From Pseudomonadota bacterium (GTDB taxonomy: Bacteria; Pseudomonadota; Gammaproteobacteria; Pseudomonadales; Halieaceae), in the NCBI GenBank assembly GCA_030591305.1, contig JAUVBI010000044.1, positions 1 through 15,850 of the forward strand: 15,850 nucleotides of DNA. Reading direction: 5' to 3'. The translations under genes were made by a program, and so were the position numbers. A model generated the notes under the pieces. That model saw nothing but the letters and a program-made list of their open reading frames with translations. It did not search any database and was not told the origin of the DNA. Within the stretch, counting starts at the first letter, position 1, and each line of letters begins with the position of its first letter. This document shows positions 14,777-15,850 of the stretch, piece by piece.

Positions 14777-15850
14777 TTAAAGTAGGTGTGTGTCAAGCCA
14801 ATCAAATATACGCTGATTGGAAATTGCAAGTGCCCCGGTCTGACAATGCAGCGCTCCGGTACTCACCTCGTCAAACAGCATATAGTCCTTGGGGCATTGC
14901 AGCGCATCGTATAGCTTCTGCGCCTGCCCTTCACTGACCGTTTCCTCTGTTCCGTCCATCACCAACATTGCACAATTTATCTGTTTTACATAGGGCTCAT
15001 TATTGTAGGCTTTTAGTGCAGCAAAAATGTCTGACGGCTTTTTTGCCGCATATTTCATCAAACCATCATTTACCGACCACTGCAGGCCCGTGCTATGCTC
15101 CATTTGCTTGAAAATCATTGCATTGAAGACGTCGGGGTGATTCTCGATCATGTCTTTCACTTCGGGCCCCTGAAACCCAACCGCTGCCTCGTACCAGTTC
15201 AGGACCCCGGGATTGGCAACACAGGCTTTAATGCGATGCTCAAAGGCCACGGCCCTGGGTGCTAAATAGCCTCCAAAACTGGACCCAAGAAGCGCTAGCC
15301 GGTCGGGATCTACACCATCCAATTGAATAACAAAATCGACCACGGGTGTAATCACACGCTCCCAGTCAGGCCTGAACGGCAGGTTCTGCTCCCGCACAAC
15401 CGAGCCCTGCCCCGGGCCCGAAAAAATCAGGGAGTGGTAACCGCGTTTAACCGCACCTTCAGCAATATATTTCAACTCTTCCGGTGTGCCATCGAAACCG
15501 CTGTGTACGATAAGTACCGGGGCCCTGGACTGGGCCAACGGCGAGCGATAAAAATACCCTGGAAGTGTCGTTCCATCATAGGGTATCTCTACAACTTCAG
15601 CGGGAATGGACAGCAGTGGAACAGCGGCCTGGAAACACTCCGTACTCAAACGTGCTGCAGGATTGTTGTGCTTGAAAAATTCTGCAGAACGATAGTAATT
15701 TGATGCGCGCAAGTAGGCCTCTCCGGCACTCACACCATGTCCGGCGGCCTGCGATTGCTCGGCAATAGCCTTCACACGCTCCGCTGTTGCAAACCACTGT
15801 ACATACCAGCTGTCTATATCGCCGGGAATAACACGGCCTGCTGTGTCCAG
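14777..15850 (-). CDS. Alpha/beta hydrolase, 2,6-dihydroxypseudooxynicotine hydrolase-like, 5' end cut by window edge
   Basis: The frame is open to the right edge, so 357 C-terminal residues are visible and the true start lies outside. A GTG at 15775 is internal: the 25 codons before it (beginning LDTAGRVIPGD) align with the paralogue at 5074-6432. Shared blocks include VSAGEAYLRASNYY, IPYDGTTLPGY, GPGQG, RVITPVVD, LDGVDPDR and ALHCQTGA. The nucleophile is the middle serine of GSSFGG (codon 15280-15278) and the histidine codon is 14848-14846. Where the paralogue has Asp in HGEAD this protein reads DGTEE, so the catalytic acid may be Glu (codon 14944-14942) or move elsewhere. Whether it has a Tat signal cannot be seen. 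Probably a C-C or ester hydrolase acting on a related intermediate. A spacer of 273 bp separates it from the receptor gene, without a clear terminator. Confidence 0.88.
   Translation of the reverse strand: MDTAGRVIPGDIDSWYVQWFATAERVKAIAEQSQAAGHGVSAGEAYLRASNYYRSAEFFKHNNPAARLSTECFQAAVPLLSIPAEVVEIPYDGTTLPGYFYRSPLAQSRAPVLIVHSGFDGTPEELKYIAEGAVKRGYHSLIFSGPGQGSVVREQNLPFRPDWERVITPVVDFVIQLDGVDPDRLALLGSSFGGYLAPRAVAFEHRIKACVANPGVLNWYEAAVGFQGPEVKDMIENHPDVFNAMIFKQMEHSTGLQWSVNDGLMKYAAKKPSDIFAALKAYNNEPYVKQINCAMLVMDGTEETVSEGQAQKLYDALQCPKDYMLFDEVSTGALHCQTGALAISNQRIFDWLDTHLL

Noticed and set aside
15773..15775. GTG start for the right-edge hydrolase
   Set aside because: The frame stays open upstream to the window edge and aligns with the paralogue, so this GTG is an internal valine codon.

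Overview
The window carries eleven protein genes, all on the minus strand, so transcription runs from high to low coordinates. The tight packing, roughly even base composition, a TonB-dependent receptor with a Sec signal peptide and a Tat-exported enzyme indicate a Gram-negative proteobacterium. The gene content resembles catabolic islands of marine or environmental gammaproteobacteria. That placement is inference, because there is no rRNA or other taxonomic marker. No tRNA, rRNA, insertion sequence, CRISPR array or transcription regulator gene was seen.

Layout in transcription order: (1) 15850-14777, an alpha/beta hydrolase cut by the right edge. (2) A 273-bp spacer with operator-like palindromes, then a TonB-dependent receptor (14503-12050) and a hairpin terminator (about 12016-11978). 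(3) A tight five-gene run with gaps or overlaps of 8 nt or less: a beta-keto acid cleavage enzyme (BKACE/DUF849), hydantoinase A-type and hydantoinase B-type subunits, a short-chain dehydrogenase, and a Tat-exported alpha/beta hydrolase paralogous to gene 1. A strong intrinsic terminator (5050-5025) closes it. (4) A gamma-class carbonic anhydrase-like protein, a 201-bp spacer with nested inverted repeats, a divergent Lnt-like membrane protein with a nitrilase-type domain, an MFS carboxylate-type transporter, and an acyl-CoA synthetase cut by the left edge.

The genes read as an uptake-and-degradation pathway. The receptor would bring an organic compound into the periplasm, where the Tat-exported hydrolase, related to the C-C bond hydrolase of nicotine breakdown, could cleave it. 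An SDR could oxidise a secondary alcohol to a ketone. The HyuA/HyuB pair could carboxylate that ketone to a beta-keto acid, as acetophenone and acetone carboxylases do. BKACE could then convert beta-keto acid plus acetyl-CoA into acyl-CoA plus acetoacetate. The carbonic anhydrase-like protein could supply bicarbonate, and the acyl-CoA synthetase and MFS porter could handle acid products. This combined route is an inference. The main alternative is that HyuAB is an ATP-dependent lactamase or hydantoinase, and the actual substrate cannot be read from the sequence.
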